64,000 nucleotides of DNA from Halomonas cerina (GTDB lineage Bacteria > Pseudomonadota > Gammaproteobacteria > Pseudomonadales > Halomonadaceae), in contig NZ_JACHXP010000009.1 in assembly GCF_014192215.1 (NCBI RefSeq), positions 62,001 to 126,000 on the forward strand, read 5' to 3'. Under the pieces are notes generated by a model. It was not told where the DNA came from. It made no database searches and saw only the letters and a list, made by a program, of their open reading frames with translations. Positions 45,311 through 55,411 of the stretch are shown here, one piece after another. A program made the translations under genes and the position numbers. The first letter of the stretch is position 1, and every line of letters starts with the position of its first letter.

Positions 45311-45345
45311 GCTCGGCGCTTGGCGCTTGCAACTGGGCGCTGTCA
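45311..45345. repeat. Opposing degenerate arm of heptad element C
   Basis: Five in-register heptads (GCTCGGC, GCTTGGC, GCTTGCA, ACTGGGC, GCTGTCA). The first is the reverse complement of the AGCGCCG frame amplified on the other side. The final TCA is the leuA stop. Confidence 0.8.
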
Positions 45346-47049
45346 GGCCAGCGTTTCGGCCGTGACGTTGGGCGCCGGGGCCTGGGTGGAGAGGTAGCGG
45401 TTGAGGGCGCTCATCACCGCCTTCATGGAGGCGCTGGTGATGCTTTCGTCGGTGCCCACGCCGAACACGGCCTGGCCGTCGATGCGCACCTCCACGTAGG
45501 CGATGGCCTCGGCGTCGGCGCCCTGGCCCCGGGAGTGCTCGTGATAGTCGATGATTTCCACATCGTGTCCGTCGGCTGCCAGCGCCTTGATGAAGGCGGC
45601 CAGCGGGCCGTTGCCCTGGCCCCGGATGGTACGACGCTCGCCCCGCTCCTCGATGGTCGCCTCCAGGTTCACCGCCGGGCTGTCCGACTCAGAGGTGAGG
45701 CGATGATTGACCAGGTTGAAAGGCGTGGTCTTCGCCAGGTACTCGTCGACGAAGGCCTGGTAGATCATCTGCGAGGTGATCTCCTTGCCCAGTCGGTCGG
45801 CCACCTCCTGCACCACCTGACTGAACTCGATGGACAGCCGCCGCGGCAGCTCGATGCCATGCTCCTGCTCGAGCAGGTAGGAGACCCCGCCCTTGCCCGA
45901 CTGGCTGTTGACGCGGATCACCGCCTCGTAGCTGCGCCCCACGTCCAGGGGGTCGATGGGCAGGTAGGGGACCTCCCAGACCCCCTCCCCGGCCTCGCGG
46001 CGAGCGGCCATGCCCTTCTTGATGGCATCCTGGTGGGAGCCCGAGAAGGCGGTGAATACCAGATCCCCCACGTAGGGATGGCGCGGATGAACCGGCAGCT
46101 GGTTGCAGTACTCCACCTCGCGCATGATCGGCGTGATGTTGGAAAAGTCGAGCCGCGGATGCACCCCCTGGGTGTACAGGTTCATGGCCAGGGTGACGAT
46201 GTCGACATTGCCGGTGCGCTCGCCATTGCCGAACAGGGTGCCCTCCACCCGGTCGGCACCGGCCATCAGGGTGAGTTCGGCGGCGGCCACGCCGGTGCCC
46301 CGGTCATTGTGCGGGTGCACGCTGACGATCAGGCAGTCGCGATCCTTGACGTTACGGCAGAACCACTCCACCTGGTCGGCATAGTTGTTGGGCGGGGCGA
46401 CCTCCACGGTGGCCGGCAGGTTGACGATCATGGGGTGCTCGGGGGTGGGCTCGTAGGCGTCCATCACTGCCTCGACGATCTCCACCGCGAAGTCAAGCTC
46501 GGTGGTGGTGAACAGCTCCGGCGAGTACTGGAAGGTCCAGTGGGTCTCGGGCGCGGCGTCCATGCGGCTTCGGATCTGCGTCGTGGCATCGACGGCGATG
46601 CGGGTGCATTCAGCCTTGTCGACGTTGAACACCACGCGGCGGAACACCGGATCGGTAGCATTGTAGACATGCACGATGGCGTTCTTCGCCCCCTCGAGCG
46701 CCTCGAAGGTGCGGTCGATCAGGTGCGGCCGGGCCTGGGTCAGCACCTGGATGGTGACGTCGTCCGGTACGCGGTCGTTCTCGATCAAGGCGCGCACGAA
46801 GTCGAAGTCAGTCTGGGACGCCGAGGGAAAGCCTACCTCGATCTGCTTGAAGCCGACCTTGACCAGCAGGTCGAAGAAGCGCTGCTTGCGCTCCTGATCC
46901 ATGGGATCGATCAGCGCCTGGTTGCCGTCGCGCAGATCGACGCTGCACCACAGCGGCGGGGTCTCGATACGCTGGCTAGGCCACTGGCGGTCGGGCAGGT
47001 CGACGGCCACGAAGGGGCGGTACTTGGTGGCGGGGTTGTCGAGCATCAT
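45343..47049 (-). CDS. leuA: 2-isopropylmalate synthase
   Basis: A 568-aa enzyme condensing acetyl-CoA and 2-ketoisovalerate, the first step of leucine synthesis. It is the long form found in pseudomonads and actinobacteria ([40 protein letters not shown]). The HMGL-like catalytic domain shows [15 protein letters not shown]. The C-terminal LeuA regulatory domain (about 440-565) mediates leucine feedback. The start at 47049 has GGGAGA upstream. A leader peptide and hairpin lie in its 5' region, suggesting attenuation as well. No other leu genes adjoin. Confidence 0.96.
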   Translation of the reverse strand: MMLDNPATKYRPFVAVDLPDRQWPSQRIETPPLWCSVDLRDGNQALIDPMDQERKQRFFDLLVKVGFKQIEVGFPSASQTDFDFVRALIENDRVPDDVTIQVLTQARPHLIDRTFEALEGAKNAIVHVYNATDPVFRRVVFNVDKAECTRIAVDATTQIRSRMDAAPETHWTFQYSPELFTTTELDFAVEIVEAVMDAYEPTPEHPMIVNLPATVEVAPPNNYADQVEWFCRNVKDRDCLIVSVHPHNDRGTGVAAAELTLMAGADRVEGTLFGNGERTGNVDIVTLAMNLYTQGVHPRLDFSNITPIMREVEYCNQLPVHPRHPYVGDLVFTAFSGSHQDAIKKGMAARREAGEGVWEVPYLPIDPLDVGRSYEAVIRVNSQSGKGGVSYLLEQEHGIELPRRLSIEFSQVVQEVADRLGKEITSQMIYQAFVDEYLAKTTPFNLVNHRLTSESDSPAVNLEATIEERGERRTIRGQGNGPLAAFIKALAADGHDVEIIDYHEHSRGQGADAEAIAYVEVRIDGQAVFGVGTDESITSASMKAVMSALNRYLSTQAPAPNVTAETLA

Positions 47050-47078
47050 GGTGGTGTTCTCCCGGGTCTTGGCGGCAT

Positions 47079-47231
47079 TCAGAAACGCCGACGCCCCGCT
47101 TGCCGATTGGCAGGCGGGGCGTCGGTCGGGTCGACGCTGGCACGCATGACAACCCGACACGCCTGATGGCATGTGCAGGGCATGGCAGCGACGACAGTGT
47201 TCATGAAGGTAACGATGGTGATGGATAACAT
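47079..47231 (-). CDS. Possible second small ORF in the leuA leader (50 codons)
   Basis: It starts [14 protein letters not shown] after GAGGTCGTCC, a fair ribosome site, and reads through the attenuator-like hairpin before ending 30 bp before leuA. It contains several Ile/Val codons early. It could be a coupled leader or chance; no homologue is recognised. Confidence 0.25.
   Translation of the reverse strand: MLSITIVTFMNTVVAAMPCTCHQACRVVMRASVDPTDAPPANRQAGRRRF
47088..47125 (-). terminator. Attenuator-like hairpin upstream of leuA
   Basis: 17-nt arms (47088-47104 and 47109-47125) with one mismatch and a 4-nt loop, followed on the minus strand by CGTTTCT, 39 bp before the leuA start. The T-run is short. 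Read with the upstream Leu-rich leader peptide, it is the likely attenuator stem. Confidence 0.65.
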
Positions 47232-47261
47232 TGGACGACCTCGTTTCGACCGGTACGAAGA

Positions 47262-47282
47262 GGCGATGCAGACGGCATCGCC
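47262..47282 (-). promoter_or_regulatory. Pause-type hairpin downstream of the leu leader peptide
   Basis: GGCGATGC and GCATCGCC (8-bp perfect arms, 5-nt loop) lie just after the leader-peptide stop. This is where pause or antiterminator stems lie in attenuated biosynthetic operons. No alternative pairing was computed. Confidence 0.45.
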
Positions 47283-47290
47283 CGGCGCGC

Positions 47291-47347
47291 TCAGCGGCGG
47301 GCTAGTAGTCGTAGGTCGAGGACGAGGTGGCGCAATGTCATGTTCAT
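47291..47347 (-). CDS. leuL: Leucine operon leader peptide
   Basis: An 18-codon ORF encoding [18 protein letters not shown]. Six of 18 residues are leucine, three of them the rare codon CTA clustered as GAC-CTA-CGA-CTA-CTA. It lies 241 bp before the leuA start on the same strand, followed by two hairpins. A short, leucine-rich ORF with rare Leu codons before leuA is the classic sign of ribosome-mediated attenuation: stalling at low charged tRNA-Leu would favour antitermination. An ATG two codons in is an alternative start. Confidence 0.8.
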   Translation of the reverse strand: MNMTLRHLVLDLRLLARR

Positions 47348-47378
47348 GACCATAGAGAATCAAGACTGGGCCGGCTTG

Positions 47379-48218
47379 TCAACCACGGGGGGCGTTTTCC
47401 CGGGCAGCCAGGGTCGCTTCCATGCGCTCTAGCTGGTCGCTCAAGCGGCGCACGTCATCGCGCAGGCCATGCAACTCGGCGGCCTCGCCCTCGCCGTTCT
47501 CGATCTCGATCTGCACGCTCTCCTTCTGCATCACGTCGAGCACGATACCGATCATCATGTTCAGGAAGATAAAGGCCGTCAGGAAGATGAAGGTCAGGTA
47601 GTAGAGCCAGCTCCAGGCATAGGCCTCCTGGGTGGCGTACATCACGTCGGTCCAGTCCTCGAAGGTGGCCACCCGGAACAGCGTCAGCAAGGCGGCCGTG
47701 ATGTTGCCCCACAGGAAGTCGTCGATGTCGGCGAACAGGAAGCTGCCGACCGCCGCGTAGATGTAGAAGATGATGAACATCAGCAGGGCCACGTACCCCA
47801 TACGCGGGATCGACTTGACCAGTGCCGCCATCAACACCCGCAGCTCGGGGATCAGCGAGACCAGACGCAAGACGCGGAAGATGCGCAGCAGCCGCGCCAG
47901 CAGCACCATATCCGAGTTGTCCAGAGGCACCAGGCTGGCCATGACGATCAGGAAGTCGAAGACGTTCCAGCCTTGGCGGAAGAAGTCCCGCAGGCGCTTC
48001 TCGGCGGCCATGCGGATCAGGATCTCGACCAGGAAGAACACCGTGATTGCCGTATCCAGGACCAGCAGCCACTGTTCGAACCGTGTCGTCTCCTCGTAGG
48101 TCTTGGCCCCGATCAGCAGCGCCGAGAGGAGGATGATGGCGATGACAGCGGTCTCGAACAGCTTGTTGGCGCGCAGCCGCTCGAAGTGATCGCGCCAGGT
48201 GGCGAAGGTAGCGTTCAT
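47379..48218 (-). CDS. Voltage-gated cation channel (bacterial NaChBac/ion_trans family)
   Basis: A 279-aa single-domain six-helix channel. S1-S3 are within residues 20-100. S4 carries regularly spaced arginines (ARLLRIFRVLRLVSLIPELR, 109-127). S5, the pore loop and S6 follow (142-232). The selectivity filter is TFEDWTD (185-191), with acidic residues at three positions. A cytoplasmic C-terminal coiled coil (EAAELHGLRDDVRRLSDQLERM, 246-266 region) fits the tetramer-bundling helix of this family. The filter suggests calcium or mixed selectivity rather than sodium. It precedes the leu leader on the same strand but is probably a separate unit. Confidence 0.9.
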   Translation of the reverse strand: MNATFATWRDHFERLRANKLFETAVIAIILLSALLIGAKTYEETTRFEQWLLVLDTAITVFFLVEILIRMAAEKRLRDFFRQGWNVFDFLIVMASLVPLDNSDMVLLARLLRIFRVLRLVSLIPELRVLMAALVKSIPRMGYVALLMFIIFYIYAAVGSFLFADIDDFLWGNITAALLTLFRVATFEDWTDVMYATQEAYAWSWLYYLTFIFLTAFIFLNMMIGIVLDVMQKESVQIEIENGEGEAAELHGLRDDVRRLSDQLERMEATLAARENAPRG

Positions 48219-48617
48219 GATGGGATAACTCTCACAACGTATTGAATAATAGTTGCTTTTATGATGGGGAACGGTGTGGTTCACCAGTAAACCAAGGCCG
48301 TTGGCGGCTCACGACGTACAACTCGACGTATAACTCCTAGCCGAGAACCGACGCGATAATACCATGCCGCCAGCCTCTGCCATCCTATGGAAGACGCCCT
48401 CCACTGCCGGGCTCCTTCCCTGACACAAGCCCCCTGCTCCTGCTCCCGAGAACAGGTAGGAGGCGTACGTTCGAATGAGGCCTTGGAACAAGAGAGGTGG
48501 CGGGAGGATCGGCTGACCAGAGGATGCGTTCAGGTGAACACGCTAGAAGACCGCCGGCCTACCGGGGGTCGGAATCGCCAGTGTGGCGCCTGGAACGGAA
48601 GCAGGCTATGACGTCGC
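48219..48617. other. 399-bp gene-free stretch
   Basis: Located between the channel gene start and the Pmp3-type gene stop. A 5' upstream region for the channel gene is expected at its left side (AT-rich near 48230-48270). No convincing ORF, terminator or repeat was found; the only open frames have no ribosome site or family resemblance. Confidence 0.6.
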
Positions 48618-48776
48618 TCATCGCCGAGCGATGATCCACACCGCATGCACGATACCGGGGATGTAGCCCAACAGCGTCAGCAGGATATTGACCCAGAAAT
48701 GCAGTCCGATGCCGACCTGGAGGAATACGCCCACGGGGGGCAGCAGAATCGCGAACAGAAGGCGGATCACGTCCAT
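48618..48776 (-). CDS. Pmp3/YqaE-family small membrane protein
   Basis: A 52-aa proteolipid-like protein: MDVIRLLFAILLPPVGVFLQ at the start, then VGIGLHFWVNILLTLLGYIPG and ending HAVWIIARR. The two hydrophobic helices and the PPVGVFLQ and LGYIPGIVHA motifs are diagnostic of the Pmp3 (UPF0057) family. Members are induced by salt, cold or envelope stress and influence membrane potential or ion leakage. AGGAG stands seven bases before the start. A CpxR-like box lies about 205 bp upstream. Confidence 0.93.
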   Translation of the reverse strand: MDVIRLLFAILLPPVGVFLQVGIGLHFWVNILLTLLGYIPGIVHAVWIIARR

Positions 48777-49107
48777 GAGATAGCTCCTTGGTTAGAGGCA
48801 ATGCCCCCACATGGACTCTATTCGCTGCGCAGCGTTCACGCCCAAGCGTAAGGAGGCCTCCTTGAGGGCAACCAAAGGGCAGCCGTCCTTGGCCATGAGT
48901 CTCTTCATGCGACAACTCGCCAGCATCTGGGATGCGTCCGAGCCTCGCCTTATCCAGCGTAGCCGAACGCTCACAGTATCGCTACATTTATTTACACTCT
49001 CACCGTCACCGCCGCGAGTTATTGCCAAACCTGGTGGATGCTGGTCTGCACGGTGTGCCCGAGTACTGAACACCCGAGACGCCGCCAGCATCGGCAAAGG
49101 CAGTAAC
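48777..49107. promoter_or_regulatory. 331-bp region upstream of the Pmp3-type gene
   Basis: No gene is supported. It holds a degenerate REP-like element (48927-48962; CTGGGAT/ATCCAG arms and trailing CGTAG). On the minus strand GTAAATAAATGTAGC (48981-48995) matches 8 of 10 defined bases of the enterobacterial CpxR box GTAAA-N5-GTAAA. The region carries the promoter of the small gene by position. Confidence 0.45.
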
Positions 49108-50313
49108 CTAGGCCTCCAGATCCCGCTGGCGATAGCCGATCAGATAGAGCACCGCATCGAGCCCCAGGGTGGAGATCGACTGGCGGGCCCGGGCCCGCAC
49201 CAGTGGCTTGGCACGAAAGGCGATGCCGAGCCCCGCGGCGGCCAGCATCTTGAGGTCGTTGGCGCCGTCGCCCACGGCGATGGTCTGCTCCATGGCCAGG
49301 CCCTCCCGCTCGGCGATCTCGTGCAGCAGCGCGACCTTGCGGTCGGCATCGATGATGGGCTCGCGGACCTCGCCGGTCACCTTGCCATCCTCGATCACCA
49401 GCTCGTTGGCATGGACCTCGTCGAAGCCGAGCCTCTCCTGCAGGTGGCGGGCGAAGTAGGTGAAACCGCCGGAGAGAATGGCGGTGCGATAGCCCAGCCG
49501 CTTGAGGTGGTGCATCAACCGCTCCAGGCCGTCCATCAGCGGCAGCGTTTCGGCGATCTCGGCGAGTACCGACTCGTCGAGTCCCTTGAGCTTGGCCATG
49601 CGCTCGCGGAAGCTCTGCGGGAAGTCCAGCTCGCCGCGCATGGCCCGCTCGGTGACCGCGGCGACCTCGTCATAGACGCCGTGGCGGCGTGCCAGCTCGT
49701 CGATCACCTCGGCCTGGATCAGGGTGGAATCCATGTCGAAGCACACCAGGCGACGGTGGCGGCGCCAGATGGAATCCTCCTGGAGCGCGATGTCCACGCC
49801 GTGCATGGCGCCCAGCGCCAGGGCCTTCTCGCGCAGCGACTCCAGGTCGACCTCTTCGCCTCGCAGCCAGCACTCCACGCAGGCCCCATGCTCCGGGATG
49901 CCGCCGTCCAGGGGCTCGCGGCCCGAAAGACGGTGGATCAGCTCCACGGTCAGGCCATGCTCGGCGGTCAGGGCCCCGACCTCGGCCAGTATCCCCGCTG
50001 GCAGGTGGGGCGCCAGCAGGGTCAGGATCAAGCGCGGCTGGCCGGCCGCCACGCTCCAGCGCTGGTAGTCCTCGGCACTGACCTGGATCGCCTGGACATC
50101 GAGCCCCAGGGTGTCGCCGGCCGTGGCCAACGCGCCTTCCAGATCGCTGTCCCGGTCGAGTCCTACCAGGGCCTCCAGGGACAGGATGCCGAAGGTCACG
50201 CTCTGGTTGATGTCCAGCAGGCGGGCGCCACTCGTCGCCAGGGCCTTGCCCAACCCGGCGAGCTGGCCGGGGCGTGCCGTACCGGTGGCGCGGATCAGTA
50301 GTCGTCGTGTCAT
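49108..50313 (-). CDS. serB: Phosphoserine phosphatase with N-terminal ACT domains
   Basis: A 401-aa enzyme catalysing the last step of serine synthesis. Residues 1 to about 180 form two ACT-like domains (LLIRATGTARPGQLAGLGKAL, RLILTLLAPHLPAGILAEVGAL), an extension typical of pseudomonads and relatives. The HAD domain has the nucleophile motif FDMDSTLI, ILSGGFTYFA and the metal motif GDGANDLKMLAAAGLG. Upstream is heptad element D, then parC on the same strand. Confidence 0.96.
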   Translation of the reverse strand: MTRRLLIRATGTARPGQLAGLGKALATSGARLLDINQSVTFGILSLEALVGLDRDSDLEGALATAGDTLGLDVQAIQVSAEDYQRWSVAAGQPRLILTLLAPHLPAGILAEVGALTAEHGLTVELIHRLSGREPLDGGIPEHGACVECWLRGEEVDLESLREKALALGAMHGVDIALQEDSIWRRHRRLVCFDMDSTLIQAEVIDELARRHGVYDEVAAVTERAMRGELDFPQSFRERMAKLKGLDESVLAEIAETLPLMDGLERLMHHLKRLGYRTAILSGGFTYFARHLQERLGFDEVHANELVIEDGKVTGEVREPIIDADRKVALLHEIAEREGLAMEQTIAVGDGANDLKMLAAAGLGIAFRAKPLVRARARQSISTLGLDAVLYLIGYRQRDLEA

Positions 50314-50340
50314 GATTCCCTCATTTCATGAGTCGCCACG

Positions 50341-50441
50341 AGCTTCGGGCCGCGGGCCACCAGCAGCCCGAAGCCCGAAGCCCGAAGCCCGAAGCCCGAA
50401 GCCCGAAGCCCGAAGCCCGAAGCCCGAAGCCCGAAGCTCAA
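50341..50441. repeat. Heptad repeat element D: 10 copies of AGCCCGA
   Basis: Left arm AGCTTCG, GGCCGCG, GGCCACC (50341-50361), then ten perfect AGCCCGA units (50365-50434) and a terminal AGCTCAA that contains the parC stop triplet (50438-50440). It occupies most of the 124 bp between parC and serB. Confidence 0.92.
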
Positions 50442-52690
50442 GAGTCTACCTCGAGCCGATCGACCTTCTGCAGGCCGCGGGGCAGCTTGCTGCCGCGCCG
50501 GCCGCGCTCGCCGCGATAATACTCCAGATCGGCGGCCTTGAGCGTCAGCTTGCGCTTGCCGGCATGCACCACCAGGGTAGCGCTCGGCGCCAGGACCACC
50601 AGGTCGCGGACGAACTCTTCACGCCGCGCCGCCCGGGCGCCGGGAATGTCGAGCATCTTGTTGCCCTTGCCCTTGGCCATCTCGGGCAACGCCTCGAGCG
50701 GGAAGACCAGCAGCCGGCCCTCGTTGGAAACCACCGCCACGCTCAGATCCTCGACCTCCGGCAGTGCGACGGGCGGCAGCACGTTGCAGCCCTTGGGCAG
50801 GGTGAGCACCGCCTTACCGGCCTTGTTCTTGCCGGTCAGGGTGTCGAGGCGCGCCACGAAGCCGTAGCCACCGTCGGAGGCGAGCAGGTAGCGGGTATCG
50901 GGGGGCGCCAGCATCACCCCGATCATGTGGGCCCCGGCCGCGACGTTGGCGCGCCCGGTAACCGGCTCGCCCTGGCCCCGGGCGCTGGGCAGGTTGTGGG
51001 CCTGCAGCGTATAGGCGCGCCCGGTATCGTCCAGCAGCACCAGCGGCTGGTTGGTCTTGCCCCAGGCGGCCAGGGCGAAACGGTCGCCGGCCTTGTAGGA
51101 GAGGCCGGCAGGGTCGATGTCGTGCCCCTTGGCACTGCGGATCCAGCCCTTCTCGGAGAGCACCACGGTGATGGGGTCGGCCCCCAGCAGCTCGACCTCG
51201 GAGAGCGCTCGGGCCTCCTCGCGCTCGACCAGCGGCGCGCGGCGCGCATCACCGTAGTCCCTGGCGGCGGCACGCAGTTCCTCCTCGATCAGGTCGGTGA
51301 GCCTTGCCTCATCGCCCAGCAATGTCTCAAGATGCGCCCGTTCCGCCTCCAGGTCGTCCTGCTCGCCACGGATCTTCATCTCCTCGAGCTTGGCCAGGTG
51401 GCGCAGGCGCAGCTCGAGAATCGCCTCGGCCTGGTGCTCGCTGAGACCGAAGGCCTCGATCAGCGCGGCCTTGGGCTCGTCCTCCTCGCGGATGATGCGG
51501 ATCACCTCGTCGATGTTGAGGTAGGCGATGAGCAGGCCTTCGAGGATGTGCAACCGGTCCTGGACCTTGCCCAGGCGATGCTCGAGGCGCCGGCGCACCG
51601 TGCTGCGCCGGAAGCGCAGCCATTCACCGAGCAGGTCCGGCAGCGACATGACCCGCGGCCGGCCATCCAGGCCGATCACGTTCATGTTGACGCGGATGTT
51701 CTTCTCGAGGTCGGTGGTAGCGAAGAGATGCGCCATCAGCGCCTCGATGTCCACCCGGTTCGAGCGTGGCTCGATGACCAGCCGGGTGGGCTCCTCATGG
51801 GTGGACTCGTCGCGCAGGTCGGCGACCATGGGCAGCTTCTTGGCCTGCATCTGGCCGGCGATCTGCTCGAGCACCTTGGCGCCGCTGACTTGGTAGGGCA
51901 GCGCGGTGACCACGATACTGCCCTCTTCCATCCCATAGCGGGCCCGCAGCTTCACCGAGCCACGCCCGCTTTCGTAGACCTTCCGCAGGTCGCGACGCGG
52001 CGTGATGATCTCGGCGGCCGAGGGAAAGTCCGGCGCCGGCAAATACTCGAGCAGGTCACTGGTGGTCGCCTCGGGATGGCGCAACAGGTGGCAGGTCGCC
52101 TCGACCACCTCGGCCACGTTGTGCGGCGGAATGTCGGTGGCCATGCCCACGGCGATGCCGGTGCCGCCATTGAGCAGCACATGCGGCAACCGTGCCGGCA
52201 GCACCACCGGCTCAAACATGGTGCCGTCGAAGTTGGGGGTCCAGTCCACGGTGCCCTGGCCGAGCTCACTGAGCAGCACCTCGGCGAACTTCGACAGCCG
52301 TGCCTCGGTGTAGCGCATGGCGGCGAAGGACTTGGGATCGTCGGGACTGCCCCAGTTGCCCTGGCCGTCGACCAGCGGGTAGCGGTAGCTGAACGGCTGG
52401 GCCATCAGCACCATGGCCTCGTAGCAGGCGCTGTCGCCGTGGGGATGGAACTTACCCAGCACATCGCCGACGGTACGCGCCGACTTCTTGTACTTGGCGC
52501 TGGCATTGAGCGAGAGCTCGCGCATTGCATAGACGATGCGCCGCTGCACCGGCTTCATGCCGTCGCCGATGTGCGGCAACGCCCGGTCGAGGATGACGTA
52601 CATCGAATAGTCGAGGTACGCCTTCTCGGTGTACTCGCGGAGGGACAGGCGTTCAACGTCGCCCTCCGCCACCTGGATATCCATGGTCAT
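50438..52690 (-). CDS. parC: DNA topoisomerase IV subunit A
   Basis: A 750-aa subunit that cleaves and rejoins DNA to decatenate daughter chromosomes. The catalytic tyrosine is in [15 protein letters not shown]. The quinolone-determining segment [19 protein letters not shown] has the wild-type serine and glutamate. The C-terminal domain has GyrA-box-like blades without a full GyrA box, as usual for ParC. Its stop codon lies inside the last heptad of element D. parE is upstream (146 bp). Confidence 0.97.
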   Translation of the reverse strand: MTMDIQVAEGDVERLSLREYTEKAYLDYSMYVILDRALPHIGDGMKPVQRRIVYAMRELSLNASAKYKKSARTVGDVLGKFHPHGDSACYEAMVLMAQPFSYRYPLVDGQGNWGSPDDPKSFAAMRYTEARLSKFAEVLLSELGQGTVDWTPNFDGTMFEPVVLPARLPHVLLNGGTGIAVGMATDIPPHNVAEVVEATCHLLRHPEATTSDLLEYLPAPDFPSAAEIITPRRDLRKVYESGRGSVKLRARYGMEEGSIVVTALPYQVSGAKVLEQIAGQMQAKKLPMVADLRDESTHEEPTRLVIEPRSNRVDIEALMAHLFATTDLEKNIRVNMNVIGLDGRPRVMSLPDLLGEWLRFRRSTVRRRLEHRLGKVQDRLHILEGLLIAYLNIDEVIRIIREEDEPKAALIEAFGLSEHQAEAILELRLRHLAKLEEMKIRGEQDDLEAERAHLETLLGDEARLTDLIEEELRAAARDYGDARRAPLVEREEARALSEVELLGADPITVVLSEKGWIRSAKGHDIDPAGLSYKAGDRFALAAWGKTNQPLVLLDDTGRAYTLQAHNLPSARGQGEPVTGRANVAAGAHMIGVMLAPPDTRYLLASDGGYGFVARLDTLTGKNKAGKAVLTLPKGCNVLPPVALPEVEDLSVAVVSNEGRLLVFPLEALPEMAKGKGNKMLDIPGARAARREEFVRDLVVLAPSATLVVHAGKRKLTLKAADLEYYRGERGRRGSKLPRGLQKVDRLEVDS

Positions 52691-52757
52691 GGGGTTAGCG
52701 CCCTTCTACCATCGATGGAAAATTCGCGGGGAGTGCCCGCACGATACGCTCTGGAAA

Positions 52758-52836
52758 AGCTTCGGGCCGCGAGCTTCGGGCTGCGAATCCCACGGCCCTT
52801 AGCCCGTAGCCCGTAGCCCGTAGCCCGTAGCCGAGG
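52758..52836. repeat. Heptad repeat element E between parE and parC
   Basis: Left arm AGCTTCG, GGCCGCG, AGCTTCG, GGCTGCG (52758-52785). Right arm GGCCCTT, four perfect AGCCCGT units (52801-52828) and AGCCGAG. One base separates it from the parE stop triplet (52837-52839). Confidence 0.88.
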
Positions 52837-54732
<1,896 letters not shown>

Positions 54733-54756
54733 CTATGCATGATGGGGTCGGCGACC

Positions 54757-55383
54757 TCAGCGGCGCGGCCCGACCGTGCCGGGCGCCAAGGCATGGCCGC
54801 CGTGGGCCAGCACCGCCGGCAGGTAATCGGCCAGGGCAGCAAAGCCATGGTCACCTCGGGGATGCAGGATGCATCGGGCGCCGCGGTAACACGCGAAGGC
54901 ATCCCGGCAGTCTAGGGTCTCGTCGGCGGTGCCCAGCAACAGCAGGTAGCGCGCCGGGGTGACGTGGACGGGCGTCAGGGCCGCCAGTTCCTCACGGTGG
55001 GCCGCCTCGACGACGAAGGTCTCCTCGGTGTAGGGATTGACGAACGCAGTGTCGATCCAGTCTGCCACCAGCCCCGCCGGCGCGACCGCCGGATTGACCA
55101 GGACCGCGGGCAGCCCATGGCGCTCCGCCAGCAGGGTGGCCAGAAAGCCCCCCATGGAGCTGCCCACCAGCAGCGGATACGCCCCCAGCCGTGACAGGCA
55201 TGCCTCGGCCTGGGCCAGCGCCGCGCCGGGGCGATGCGGCAGGTGGGGGGTCTCCCGGGGCAGCCCGAGCGCATCGCAGGCACAGCGCATCAGCGCTGCC
55301 TTGGGCGAGGCGCTGCCGCTGTTGAAGCCGTGCAGGTAGAGCACGCCACTGGCCGGTCGCCGGTCGAGCGGCGCACTCAGCAT
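54757..55383 (-). CDS. yqiA: YqiA-type alpha/beta-hydrolase esterase
   Basis: A 208-aa hydrolase. The oxyanion region YLHGFNSGSASPKA and the nucleophile elbow VGSSMGGFLATLLAERHG mark it as the UPF0227/YqiA class. A late GDHGFAAL supplies the histidine. E. coli YqiA cleaves short acyl and thio-esters; its natural substrate is unknown. It lies 39 bp upstream of parE, as in E. coli. Confidence 0.9.
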   Translation of the reverse strand: MLSAPLDRRPASGVLYLHGFNSGSASPKAALMRCACDALGLPRETPHLPHRPGAALAQAEACLSRLGAYPLLVGSSMGGFLATLLAERHGLPAVLVNPAVAPAGLVADWIDTAFVNPYTEETFVVEAAHREELAALTPVHVTPARYLLLLGTADETLDCRDAFACYRGARCILHPRGDHGFAALADYLPAVLAHGGHALAPGTVGPRR

Positions 55384-55411
55384 ACCTCAAGCCCTGTATA
55401 TATGGCCAGCA

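Noticed and set aside
48387..48611. 74-codon frame in the gap before the Pmp3-type gene
   Set aside because: No ribosome site, odd composition and no resemblance to a family.
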